A stretch of 64,000 nucleotides of DNA from Paenibacillus phytohabitans (GTDB taxonomy: Bacteria > Bacillota > Bacilli > Paenibacillales > Paenibacillaceae): assembly GCF_013141775.1 (NCBI RefSeq), contig NZ_WHOB01000097.1, positions 62,001-126,000 of the forward strand, written 5' to 3'. Made by a program: the position numbers and the translations under genes. Position 1 is the first letter of the stretch, and every line of letters begins with the position of its first letter. Shown in pieces: positions 31,933-40,800 of this stretch. Under the pieces are notes generated by a model that saw only the letters and a list, made by a program, of their open reading frames with translations, did no database searches and was not told where the DNA came from.

Positions 31933-33765
31933 TTAATTCTCAGGCTTCGCACCATCATCCGCAGCCTCAGCCACACTCCGCAGTATCCGGAACCCCAGCG
32001 GTTCCAGCGTAATGCTGATTCCGTCGCCGTCCATCTCCACCGGCTCACCGCTGAAGGCGTCCTGCCAGCTGCCCCCGGTGAATGATTGCTGAAGGGTTAA
32101 CGGTTCGCTGGAATTGTTCATCCAGACAGTAAAGCGGCTGTTGTCATCAAACCGTTCATACACGAGGCCCCGGCTATCTCCATCACTCTGCAGGAAACGG
32201 AAGTGACCGGTACGCAGTACCTCATGTTCCTTGCGCAGGGCAATCATGCGCTGATAGAAGCTAAATAGCTCTCGGTCCTGACGGTCCTCCTCCCAGATCA
32301 TACATTTACGGCAATCCGGGTCATCTTCTCCCGTAAGTCCGATTTCATCTCCATAGAAGATACAAGGCGTTCCGGTAAAAGTAAGCAGGAAGGTGACTGT
32401 CAGTTTCAGTCTCCGGGTATCCCCGCCGAGCCGGGTAAGAACTCTGGGGGTATCATGGCTGGCGAGAAGATTGAACAGCACTTCATTGGCCTGCCGCGGG
32501 TACCGCATTAGAAGCCCATAGATATGGGAGGCGAAGGCCGCCGGCTCCATCTCCTCTCCCCGGAAGAACTCCAGCAGCCGGTCAGAGAAAGGATAGTTCA
32601 TTACGGAATCGAACTGATCCCCCTGCAGCCAGCTGAGGGAGTCGCTCCATACCTCACCGATGATGAACGCCTCCGGGTTAATCTCTTTGACCGCCTGGCG
32701 GAATTCGCGCCAGAAGGCGTGATCCACCTCGTTAGCCACATCCAGCCGCCAGCCGTCGATCTGGACCTCGCTGAGCCAGAAGCGGGTGATGTCCAGCAGA
32801 TATTCTTTGGTTTCCGGGTTGGCTGTATTCAGCTTGGGCATCCCGGCGAAGAAGCCAAACGTATCGTAATTGGGATTGTCACCTTCGGCCTTAACCGGAT
32901 AATCATAGATATGAAACCAATTGGCGTATTTGGAGTCTGCCCCCTGTTCAATTACATCCTTGAATGGCAGAAACTCCGCGCTTGTATGGTTGAAGACGGC
33001 ATCCAGCACTACCTTAAGCCCTTTGGAATGGGCCAGGCTGACCAGCTGCTTCAGCAGCTCCAAATCCCCGAAGCTGGAGTCGATCGTTCCGTAGTCTACC
33101 GTATCGTATTTATGGTTGCTGGGAGCCTGGAAGATAGGTGTCAGATACAGCGCCGTTACGCCAAGCTCCAGCAGATAATCCAGATGGTCGATAATGCCCT
33201 TCAGGTCTCCGCCAAAAAAGCTGTCACTCGCCGGCGTAGCGCCCCATTCGAGCGTTCCTTCAGGATCATTCGCCGGATCGCCGTTGGCGAACCGGTCCGG
33301 CATGATCTGATAGAAGACCGCGGACTTCGCCCATTCCGGAACATGCAGCAGATCCACCTCGTGAATATAAGGCATTTCATAATAGCCTCCGGGAGGCGTA
33401 GGCTGCTCTTTCCTATAGAAGCCGGATTCAACCATCCATACCGTCTCCGCATCCGTTTCCAGGCGGAAGCCGTAGGAGAAACGTTTGCGTTCGGGCGTTA
33501 CCTCAGCTTCCCAGTAATCGAAATAGGCATCTGAACCCACCTTGAGCATTTCCAGCTCCTGATGATGATGCTCCCAATCGTATTTATCGCCCGTTAGCGC
33601 AAATACCCGTTTCACATTGTTCTTTTTGCTGCGCAGACGCAGGTGAAAGGTAGTGCTGTTATAAGCATAGGCCCATTTGCCCTGCGGAGAATGATAGAGG
33701 CACTCAAGCTCAATGGAGGTGCCTGGTGCTGTTGCTGATGTCAGTGCATGTCTGCTGATAGCCAT
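31933..33765 (-). CDS. GH13 neopullulanase/cyclomaltodextrinase-type alpha-glucosidase
   Basis: About 610 residues. The ATG at 33765 is chosen because GGAGGAATAGAC precedes it. The N-terminal CBM34-type domain (residues ~1-125) is typical of neopullulanases and maltogenic amylases. The GH13 barrel carries DAVFNH (region I), GWRLDVAN (region II with the nucleophile Asp), EVW (acid Glu, region III) and NLLASHDTPR (region IV). There is no signal peptide, so it probably acts in the cytoplasm on imported maltodextrins or cyclodextrins. The C-terminal domain C has the usual beta-sandwich pattern. No transporter is next to it. Confidence 0.92.
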   Translation of the reverse strand: MAISRHALTSATAPGTSIELECLYHSPQGKWAYAYNSTTFHLRLRSKKNNVKRVFALTGDKYDWEHHHQELEMLKVGSDAYFDYWEAEVTPERKRFSYGFRLETDAETVWMVESGFYRKEQPTPPGGYYEMPYIHEVDLLHVPEWAKSAVFYQIMPDRFANGDPANDPEGTLEWGATPASDSFFGGDLKGIIDHLDYLLELGVTALYLTPIFQAPSNHKYDTVDYGTIDSSFGDLELLKQLVSLAHSKGLKVVLDAVFNHTSAEFLPFKDVIEQGADSKYANWFHIYDYPVKAEGDNPNYDTFGFFAGMPKLNTANPETKEYLLDITRFWLSEVQIDGWRLDVANEVDHAFWREFRQAVKEINPEAFIIGEVWSDSLSWLQGDQFDSVMNYPFSDRLLEFFRGEEMEPAAFASHIYGLLMRYPRQANEVLFNLLASHDTPRVLTRLGGDTRRLKLTVTFLLTFTGTPCIFYGDEIGLTGEDDPDCRKCMIWEEDRQDRELFSFYQRMIALRKEHEVLRTGHFRFLQSDGDSRGLVYERFDDNSRFTVWMNNSSEPLTLQQSFTGGSWQDAFSGEPVEMDGDGISITLEPLGFRILRSVAEAADDGAKPEN

Positions 33766-34020
33766 GTCTATTCCTCCTGGGATCAATAATGAATGGATAT
33801 AATAACGAATGAATTATGAGCTTTAGTTAATACCCGGGATAAATAGGAATTAAACACCAGATTGAAGGGTTATGAGATGGGAAATAATGGGTGATCGGGA
33901 GCGAAGATAGAGGGCTTACAAAGGTGGGGATTTCCGAATCATACAGCCTCATCTGGTCAAAACAACTGCCGGTCAGCAGATGGATGACCGGCAGATAATA
34001 CCGGGATAGAGTGATGCAGC

Positions 34021-34704
34021 CTAGCCCGCATCTGCCCCGGCTCTGTTAATCAGCTCCTGGTAGTCATTGCGCACATTGCCTACGGCTGATGAGACGGGAT
34101 AAGCCAGCATCTGCCTTGCATCATAAGGCTGCAGCAGCTTCATCAGGGAGGGGATATCCTGATTGCTGCGGTCCAGCCACTGTGCTTCCGCGTCCTTGCC
34201 CAGAATGACCGGCATCCGGTCATGAATCTCCTCCATGAGGCTGTTCGCAGCTGTGGTGATGATGGTGCAGGTGGCGATTTTGTGGCCGCTTGGGTCTGTC
34301 CAGATATCATACAGGCCGGCCATGGAGAAGAGCTGTCCGTCCCGCAAGGTGATGCGCAGCGGCTGCTTGCCGCTCTCCTTGACCTGCCAATCATAGAAGC
34401 CGTCTGCCGGAATAATACAGCGGCGGGACGATACAAGCCCTTTAAATGAAGCTTTCTCCAGCAGCGATTCACTGCGGGCATTGATTAGCTTCGCAGCGTT
34501 CTTATCCTCCTTGGACCAGGAAGGCAGAAGCCCCCAGCGTAGCTGGCCAAGCTTATTGCGCTTGCCGTCATGAATAACCGCCGGAATATACTGCATCGGA
34601 GCCGCGTTGAACTTCGGTGCATAATGGTCGAAGGAAGGATCGCCGGTGAAATACCTGGTCATCAGCTCTTCCAGTGTTACGGTAATTGTATATCTTCCGC
34701 ACAT
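34021..34704 (-). CDS. SOS response-associated peptidase (SRAP, YedK/HMCES family)
   Basis: A 227-residue protein. ATG at 34704 is chosen because it makes Cys2 the residue after Met (MCGRYT), which is required, and because GGGAGGCACGGATA precedes it. SRAP proteins remove their Met and form a thiazolidine link between Cys2 and abasic sites in single-stranded DNA, protecting them. Conserved are the NARSE motif (INARSESLLEKASFKG), the RRCIIPADGFYDW segment with the active Glu/Asp region, and HDRMPVIL with the catalytic His. It is monocistronic. Confidence 0.93.
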   Translation of the reverse strand: MCGRYTITVTLEELMTRYFTGDPSFDHYAPKFNAAPMQYIPAVIHDGKRNKLGQLRWGLLPSWSKEDKNAAKLINARSESLLEKASFKGLVSSRRCIIPADGFYDWQVKESGKQPLRITLRDGQLFSMAGLYDIWTDPSGHKIATCTIITTAANSLMEEIHDRMPVILGKDAEAQWLDRSNQDIPSLMKLLQPYDARQMLAYPVSSAVGNVRNDYQELINRAGADAG

Positions 34705-34836
34705 CTTATCCGTGCCTCCCTTTAGTGGCTGCCAGTTTACAGCATGGCCGCTTCGTGCTATGCTGCCTATATTTCTCATGATAGCATTACATTATAGAGG
34801 AAGAAACTTAGGGATTGTGAAGGAGGAGCGGCGGCT

Positions 34837-35331
34837 ATGATTATCGTAAGTTCCTGCCTGGCCGGAATGAAGGTTAGATATAACGGCACGGATTGTCTGA
34901 ATCCGGGCATCCAGCACCTGCTGGACAATCATCAGGCGGTTGCCATATGCCCTGAACTGATGGGCGGCTTCTCTACTCCCCGGGAACCGGCTGAGATCAT
35001 AGGCGGCAATGGCAGGGATGTACTGGAAGGACAGGCCCGGGTGATCGACAGAACAGGCAATGATGTAACTGCAATGTATATAGAGGGAGCCTATGCCGCA
35101 CTGGAGCAGGCAAGGAGCTTATCGGCAACTCTGGTGGTGCTCAAGGAGAACAGCCCGTCCTGCGGCAGTTCCATGATCTATAACGGAGAATTTTCCGGTG
35201 TGAAGGTGCCGGGAGAAGGTGTAACCTCAGCGCTCTTGCGGCTGCACGGGATTGAAGTGATCTCCGAGGAGCAGCTGGCTGCGCGGTTGCCGGAACTCGG
35301 GGCTGACGAACCGGCCAAGCCAGCAGAATGA
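34837..35331 (+). CDS. DUF523 family protein
   Basis: A 164-residue protein opening MIIVSSCLAGMKVRYNGTDC with the family's conserved CPELMGGFSTPREPAEI and LKENSPSCGSSMIYNGEFSG. The three conserved cysteines (SSCL, CPE, SCG) suggest metal or Fe-S binding. The family has no proven function; relatives occur in thiouracil desulfuration (TudS), so a role in sulfur removal from nucleobases is possible. ATG 34837 follows GAAGGAGGAGCGGCGGCT. It is divergent from the SRAP gene. Confidence 0.88.
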   Translation: MIIVSSCLAGMKVRYNGTDCLNPGIQHLLDNHQAVAICPELMGGFSTPREPAEIIGGNGRDVLEGQARVIDRTGNDVTAMYIEGAYAALEQARSLSATLVVLKENSPSCGSSMIYNGEFSGVKVPGEGVTSALLRLHGIEVISEEQLAARLPELGADEPAKPAE

Positions 35332-35601
35332 GGGTGCCGGGGCAGAGGAGAGCGATGTCCACGATCAATTTTCCCAAGTAATACTCCATGGACAAATGTT
35401 ACAATATTGTGTTTATTAACAGGTGGTAAAAGGGCTTGTTCAGCAGTATAATTGAGTAGTCCTGCAAGTGGAAACGGCCTTGCCGTTCTCTCAAGGACGG
35501 TACCGTTTCAGCGAGAAATAGAAGGGAAAATTATCGTGTGAAGCATATAAATTCTTATATTTTAAGAAAATCCTGAATTTCAAGAAGCGGAGAATCTCGT
35601 C
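35332..35601. other. Intergenic region with stem-loop upstream of the cysteine desulfurase
   Basis: A nested hairpin: GAAACGG (35471-35477) pairs with CCGTTTC (35503-35509), and CCTTG (35478-35482) with CAAGG (35492-35496). Its look is that of a repeated Paenibacillus intergenic element, a recollection rather than a check. The actual promoter of the desulfurase was not pinned down. Confidence 0.4.
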
Positions 35602-36753
35602 ATGAAACCCATCTATTTGGACCACGCCGCCTCAACACCGGTTCATCCGGAGGTGGCTATGGTTATGTACAATATGTTATTGAACCAGTATGGCAATGCG
35701 TCCAGTGTGCACCAGTTCGGACGGTCGGCCAAAAGAATTGTAAATGGAGCGCGCGATAGGATCGCGGGCTTTTTGGGCTGTTCCCCTGATGAGTGGGTGT
35801 TCACCAGCGGCGGTACAGAGAGCGATAACCTCGCCCTGTTCGGCGCAGCCTATGCTTCTATTCATAAGGGTAAACATATCATTACCACAGCAGTAGAACA
35901 TCATGCGGTGTTGCATACATGCGGACAACTGGAGCAACAGGGCTTCGAGGTTACTTATCTTCCCGTAGATTCCACAGGACTTGTCTCTCTCCAGGATGTG
36001 GAGTCTGCCCTGCGTGAGGATACAGTATTGATTAGCGTAATGTTTGTGAATAATGAAGTGGGAACTGTACAGCCTATAGAAGAGATTGGCAGATTAGCGG
36101 CCGGGCGGGGCATTCTTTTTCACGTGGATGCTGTACAAGCCCTGGGCACGCTGCCTATGGTGCTCCGCGAGCTGCCTGTCGACTATATGAGCTTCTCGGC
36201 CCACAAGATTGGCGGTCCGCAGGGGATTGGCGGATTGTATGTCCGGCGGGGAGCGCCGCTGCAGCCAAGGCAGCATGGCGGACTTCAAGAGCGCGGCAGA
36301 CGGGCAGGTACGGAGAGCCTGGCCAGTACAGCCGGCTTCGCCACAGCAGTAGAGCTGGCAGTAGGCGGACTTGCGGAGCATCATGAGCAGGCGGTCAGGC
36401 TGCGGAGCACACTGCTGCAGGAGCTGGACAAGCATACCGGAGCCGGCGGATATGTAATTAACGGAAATGAACAGCAGACGGTGCCCGGAATTCTGAATGT
36501 AAGCTTCCCGGGTGCGAAGACAGATGTGCTGCTGATGAATCTCGATATGGAGCGGATTGCGGCCGCCAGCGGTTCAGCCTGCACCTCGGGCTCTCTGGAA
36601 ATCTCGCATGTCCTGCAGGCGATGAAGCTTCCGGAAGAACTTTTGAACTCGGCGATTCGCTTTAGTACAGGTTTGGGTAATACTAATGAAGAAATGCAGG
36701 TTGTTGCCCAAAAAGTTGGAACCATCTTAAACCGGCTGCGTACTAAAGACTAG
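35602..36753 (+). CDS. Cysteine desulfurase (NifS/IscS-type, YrvO-like)
   Basis: A 383-residue PLP enzyme that takes sulfur from cysteine and hands persulfide to acceptors such as MnmA. Opening YLDHAASTPVHPEV, PLP contacts TSGGTESDN and TAVEHHAVL, the Schiff-base Lys in SFSAHKIGGPQGIGG, and the mobile-loop catalytic Cys in ASGSACTSGS are all present. ATG 35602 follows AGCGGAGAATCTCGTC. In Bacillus the orthologue directly follows cymR; here 21.5 kb of prophage and accessory genes separates them. The PRC-barrel gene follows, as in the Bacillus region. Confidence 0.95.
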   Translation: MKPIYLDHAASTPVHPEVAMVMYNMLLNQYGNASSVHQFGRSAKRIVNGARDRIAGFLGCSPDEWVFTSGGTESDNLALFGAAYASIHKGKHIITTAVEHHAVLHTCGQLEQQGFEVTYLPVDSTGLVSLQDVESALREDTVLISVMFVNNEVGTVQPIEEIGRLAAGRGILFHVDAVQALGTLPMVLRELPVDYMSFSAHKIGGPQGIGGLYVRRGAPLQPRQHGGLQERGRRAGTESLASTAGFATAVELAVGGLAEHHEQAVRLRSTLLQELDKHTGAGGYVINGNEQQTVPGILNVSFPGAKTDVLLMNLDMERIAAASGSACTSGSLEISHVLQAMKLPEELLNSAIRFSTGLGNTNEEMQVVAQKVGTILNRLRTKD

Positions 36754-36832
36754 GCATTTTTGCGGTCTGGCATCCGTTTGGAAGGTTTCTAGCCTCAGGG
36801 AACTCGTAAGTACTATTTAAGGTGAGGGGACT

Positions 36833-37363
36833 TTGGACGCCATGAAACTTCAAGATATGATTGGCCTCACCGTATATGAAGTTGAAGAAGGTACTGAAGT
36901 CGGTGAAATAATCGATATTGGACTGGATTCAAACTGGAACATTACGGGTATTGAACTGGAAAGCAAAACTTTTTTCTCCAGTCATGTGAAAGTTGTGGCA
37001 TGGGATGATATTGTCGCTTATGGCGAAGATGCTGTCATGATCCGCAATAAAGAGTCGATTATTAAGACCGACGCTGACCATATACCCTATACTTTCCTCT
37101 TGGGAAAGAACAAGTTGAAGGATTTGCAGGTGCTTACAGCATCCGGAACGATACTTGGACGAATATCGGATGTTTATTTTGACCAAAAGATGGGAAACAC
37201 AATAGTAGCGCTGGAAATCAGTGACGGGCTTGTAACTGATTTGATCGAAGGCCGCAAATGGCTGCCTTGTTCTGAAGGAATGTCTATCGGGGAGAATTCG
37301 GTACTGGTTCCTGCGATGAGCGAAGAACGGCTTCAAAAAGCCATTAATATTGTTAACGGATAG
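36833..37363 (+). CDS. PRC-barrel domain protein (YrrD-like)
   Basis: A 176-residue soluble protein made of two PRC-barrel domains: MKLQDMIGLTVYEVEEGTEVGEIIDIGLD and LKDLQVLTASGTILGRISDVYFDQ. TTG 36833 is favoured because GGTGAGGGG is 4-10 bases upstream; the ATG at 36842 is an alternative. The biochemical function of YrrD-like proteins is unknown. The location after the desulfurase matches the conserved Bacillus gene order. Confidence 0.85.
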   Translation: MDAMKLQDMIGLTVYEVEEGTEVGEIIDIGLDSNWNITGIELESKTFFSSHVKVVAWDDIVAYGEDAVMIRNKESIIKTDADHIPYTFLLGKNKLKDLQVLTASGTILGRISDVYFDQKMGNTIVALEISDGLVTDLIEGRKWLPCSEGMSIGENSVLVPAMSEERLQKAINIVNG

Positions 37364-37377
37364 GTGGAATGTATTAT

Positions 37378-37587
37378 ATGAAGTGTCCAAACTGCAACTC
37401 CAAGGATATCGGCAAGATCGGTTCCCACCAGTTCTATTGCTGGGGCTGTTTCATCGAACTAACGGTCAACGGCGAGAAAATGTCGGTTTATCAGGTTGAA
37501 GAAGATGGCACGCTCAGTTCGCTTGACGATCTGTTCTCGGGTGAAGATGTTGCACAGGATTTCCCGCAGATCCATGCATCCTCCTGA
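37378..37587 (+). CDS. Small zinc-ribbon protein
   Basis: A 69-residue protein, MKCPNCNSKDIGKIGSHQFYCWGCFIELTVNGE and on, with CPNC and CWGC forming one zinc ribbon, then an acidic tail. The ATG at 37378 is preferred to 37369 because AGGTGG is about 10 bases upstream of it but nearly touches the other. It follows the PRC-barrel gene by 14 bp and is probably co-transcribed. Function unknown; a terminator follows. Confidence 0.8.
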   Translation: MKCPNCNSKDIGKIGSHQFYCWGCFIELTVNGEKMSVYQVEEDGTLSSLDDLFSGEDVAQDFPQIHASS

Positions 37588-37637
37588 ACCGGTGATCACA
37601 TCGCTCAATTAACCACTGGGTACATATTATAAAAATT

Positions 37638-37691
37638 AGCGTCAATTTCCTTTCAGCGTCTACTCTGCTGAGGGTTATTGACGCTTTTTTG
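37638..37691 (+). terminator. Terminator after the desulfurase/PRC operon
   Basis: AGCGTCAAT/ATTGACGCT with inner CAGC/GCTG, followed by TTTTTT. Confidence 0.9.
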
Positions 37692-37864
37692 TGCGCGTTA
37701 CTGCTTTTGCAGCGCTTTTAGCTAATATCCTAAATCCAGCTTACAGAACTTGTATCTTTGTTATCCAAGCTAAGAAATTGTTATATAAGCGCTCAGGCGG
37801 CGAATCTATACTGGATAAGACCGGACCCAAGAATTGCCGGAACTATCAGCAGGGAGGAATTGAA

Positions 37865-40800
37865 TTGCAGCGCAGAGCCATAGCAATACTTCTGATCGCA
37901 CAGCTTATCGTATCTATCTTACCGGGAACACCGGTTAGTATGGCCGCCCCGGCGGAACCGCAGCAGACATCAGCCGCAGCTTATCCGGATGTAATACAGC
38001 ACTGGGCGGGTGATGCCGCAGGCAGATTATCAGCAGACGGTATCCTGAAGGGATACGCGGACGGACTATTCCATCCGCAGGCACCGGTTACCCGGGCAGA
38101 ACTCGTAATGATGCTGAACCGGGTATTTCAATATACTGCCCAAGGAACAATCTCCTTTGTTGATGTAAGCGATTCCGCCTGGTATGCGGAGCCTGTTATG
38201 AAGGCTTATCAGGCCGGAGTAGTGAACGGAACCGGCGGGGACAGATTTATGCCGGATGCGAAGGTACAGAGGCAGGACGGATTCGTCATGCTAAGCCGGG
38301 CTTTTCAGCTTGAAGCTTCAGCCGCTCAAGAACTGACGGCCTTCAGTGACAACGGTCAGGTGGCGTCTTATGCATCATCGGCAGTGGCTTCAATGGTTGC
38401 CGCGGGGTATGTGAGCGGTGATCTGGACAAGCGGCTGAATCCGCGTGCACCGCTGACCCGGGGCGAAGCTGCGGTCATCCTCGATCATATGATTGGCTGG
38501 ATCAGCCCGGCTGCGGGAGAATACACGCCGGGTGAGGTCAAGAGCAATGCGGTTGTAAACCGCACCGGGGCAGTACTCCAAGGCAGCAGCATTGCCGGAT
38601 CGCTTTACGTAACTGAAGGTGTAGGCGAAGGAGAATTCCGCGCCAGCAGGGTTAACGTGACCGGCAGGGTGCTGATCAGAGGCGGCGGAGTGAATTCCGT
38701 AGTGTTTGAGCAGTCGGAGCTTGGCGCAGTAGTTGTTGACAAAAGCGGCGCTCCTGTCCGGCTGGCTTTGAATGGAGATACGGCAGCGGAGAGCATTAGC
38801 GTGCGTCAGAAGTCGATGATCGAGGTGTCTGCCGGTTCGAAGGTCGGGCAAATAACCATCGGACCGAAGGCGACAGGTTCCAGTATCGTGAACCACGGAA
38901 CCATCACCCTGCTTGAAGTGGAGGCAGACGGCGTTCTGCTGAACGGCCAGCCTGTTGCCAAAGGCTCGAAGCTGGAGCGGCCCGGCAGCGTTGCGGCAAC
39001 GCCAACAGCAACATCAACGCCGGCACCGGCAAGCACAGTAACAGTAAACACAGGGTCTGGCTCATCGACGGCAACGCCGGCAAGCACACCAAGCCCCGCT
39101 GCATCAGTGGCACCAACTGCTGTACCAACCAGCACTCCTACGGCGACTCCGCAGCGGCCTGTTGAGCCGGCAGATGCCTGGGAGCTGGTATGGAACGATG
39201 AATTCGATGGCGAGGCCATTGATACAGCGAAATGGAATGTGCAGGACACCGGGCTTGTGTATAACAATGAGCTGGAATATTACCGGCCGGAGAATGCAGG
39301 GCTGCAGGAGGATGAAGGGAATCAGGTGCTGGTCCTGGAGGCGAAGAATGAATCCCATCAGGGCAAGAACTATACCTCCGGCAAGCTGACCTCCAAGCTG
39401 AAGGGCGACTGGACCTACGGCAAATTCACGGTCCGCGCGAAGCTTCCGGTCCAGCAGGGCATGTGGCCGGCAATCTGGATGATGCCGACCGATGAGCTGG
39501 AGCAGTACGGGCCTTGGCCGGGCAGCGGGGAAATGGATATTATGGAACTGACCGGACCGGTCGCAAGCGATCCGGACAACGCAGGTAAATATCCGAGAAC
39601 TGTCCATGGATCGCTCCATTATGATTCTCCTCATCTGTCACAGACGGATGAATATCTGCTGCCGGAAGGCCAGACCTTCGCTGACGGATATCATGAATTC
39701 ACGATGGAATGGCTGCCGGGCCTGATCCGTTATTATGTGGATGGAGAGAAGTACTTCGAGACCAGAGACTGGGGAACGAAAGCGGAAGGCCAGCAGGATT
39801 ATTATACTTTCCCTGCGCCGTTCGACCGTCCGTTCTATATGATTCTGAATCTGGCTGTTGGCGGGGACTGGCCGGGCAATCCGCTGGATAGCTTCCAGTC
39901 CGACAAGATGTATGTCGATTATGTCAGAGTGTATAAATATACCGATATGGCCAATTGGCCTGATGTGACCGGTAAACGCGGGGAGGGCTTGCCTCCGGTA
40001 ACCGCACAACGTCCGCCGCTTCCGGACGGCAACCAGATTTACAACGGCGATTTCAATGGTACTGTGAACAGCTCGGGGCTGCCGGAGAACTGGGACTTTA
40101 TTCTGAACACCGGCGGACAGGGAGAGGCAAGTGTGGTGAATGACCCGGATAAAGGTGCAGTTGCCAAGGTTGCCGTAACCCAGCCGGGTACACAGAATTA
40201 TGCATTGCAGCTTACGCAAATGCCGCTGCTGCTGGAGAACGGGAAGGCCTACAAGGTAACCTTCGATGCGAAGGCGGACGCAGCAAGACCGTTCATGACC
40301 AAGCTCACCGAATTCGGCGGCGGCTGGACGGCCTACTCGAAGGAGCGTACCTTCCAGCTCACGGAGGAGTGGCAGACCTATGAATATACCTTTAACATGG
40401 GTAATTCCTCTGACAATAATGTGCGCTTCGAATTCAATCTTGGCCTCGACACCACTGCTGCTTACTTCACGAATGTGAAGGTAGTGGAGACCGAACCTTT
40501 GCCGGTGATTAGAGAGCCGCTTCCGGACGGAAATCTGATCTTCAACAGCGGCTTCGATCTCGGGGAAGACCGGATGAAGTATTGGACTTATGAAGTGGCG
40601 GCGGGTTCTGGTGCAGGCGCAGCAGCTAGAGTTACGAATGAGCTTGTGTTCCCTATAATGGACCGTAAATTGGTTAGCAGCGTTCAAGTCCCGGGTGCGG
40701 ATGCAGGATCGGTGAAGCTGTCGCAGAGCGGGCTTCCGCTGACTCCGGGAACCGCCTACGAGCTGAGCTTCGACGGGAAGGCGGACCGGAATCTGCCGGT

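Noticed and set aside
31654..32085. 143-residue ORF next to neopullulanase
   Set aside because: It crosses a terminator and the 3' end of the neopullulanase gene on the other strand; part lies in the folded non-coding segment.
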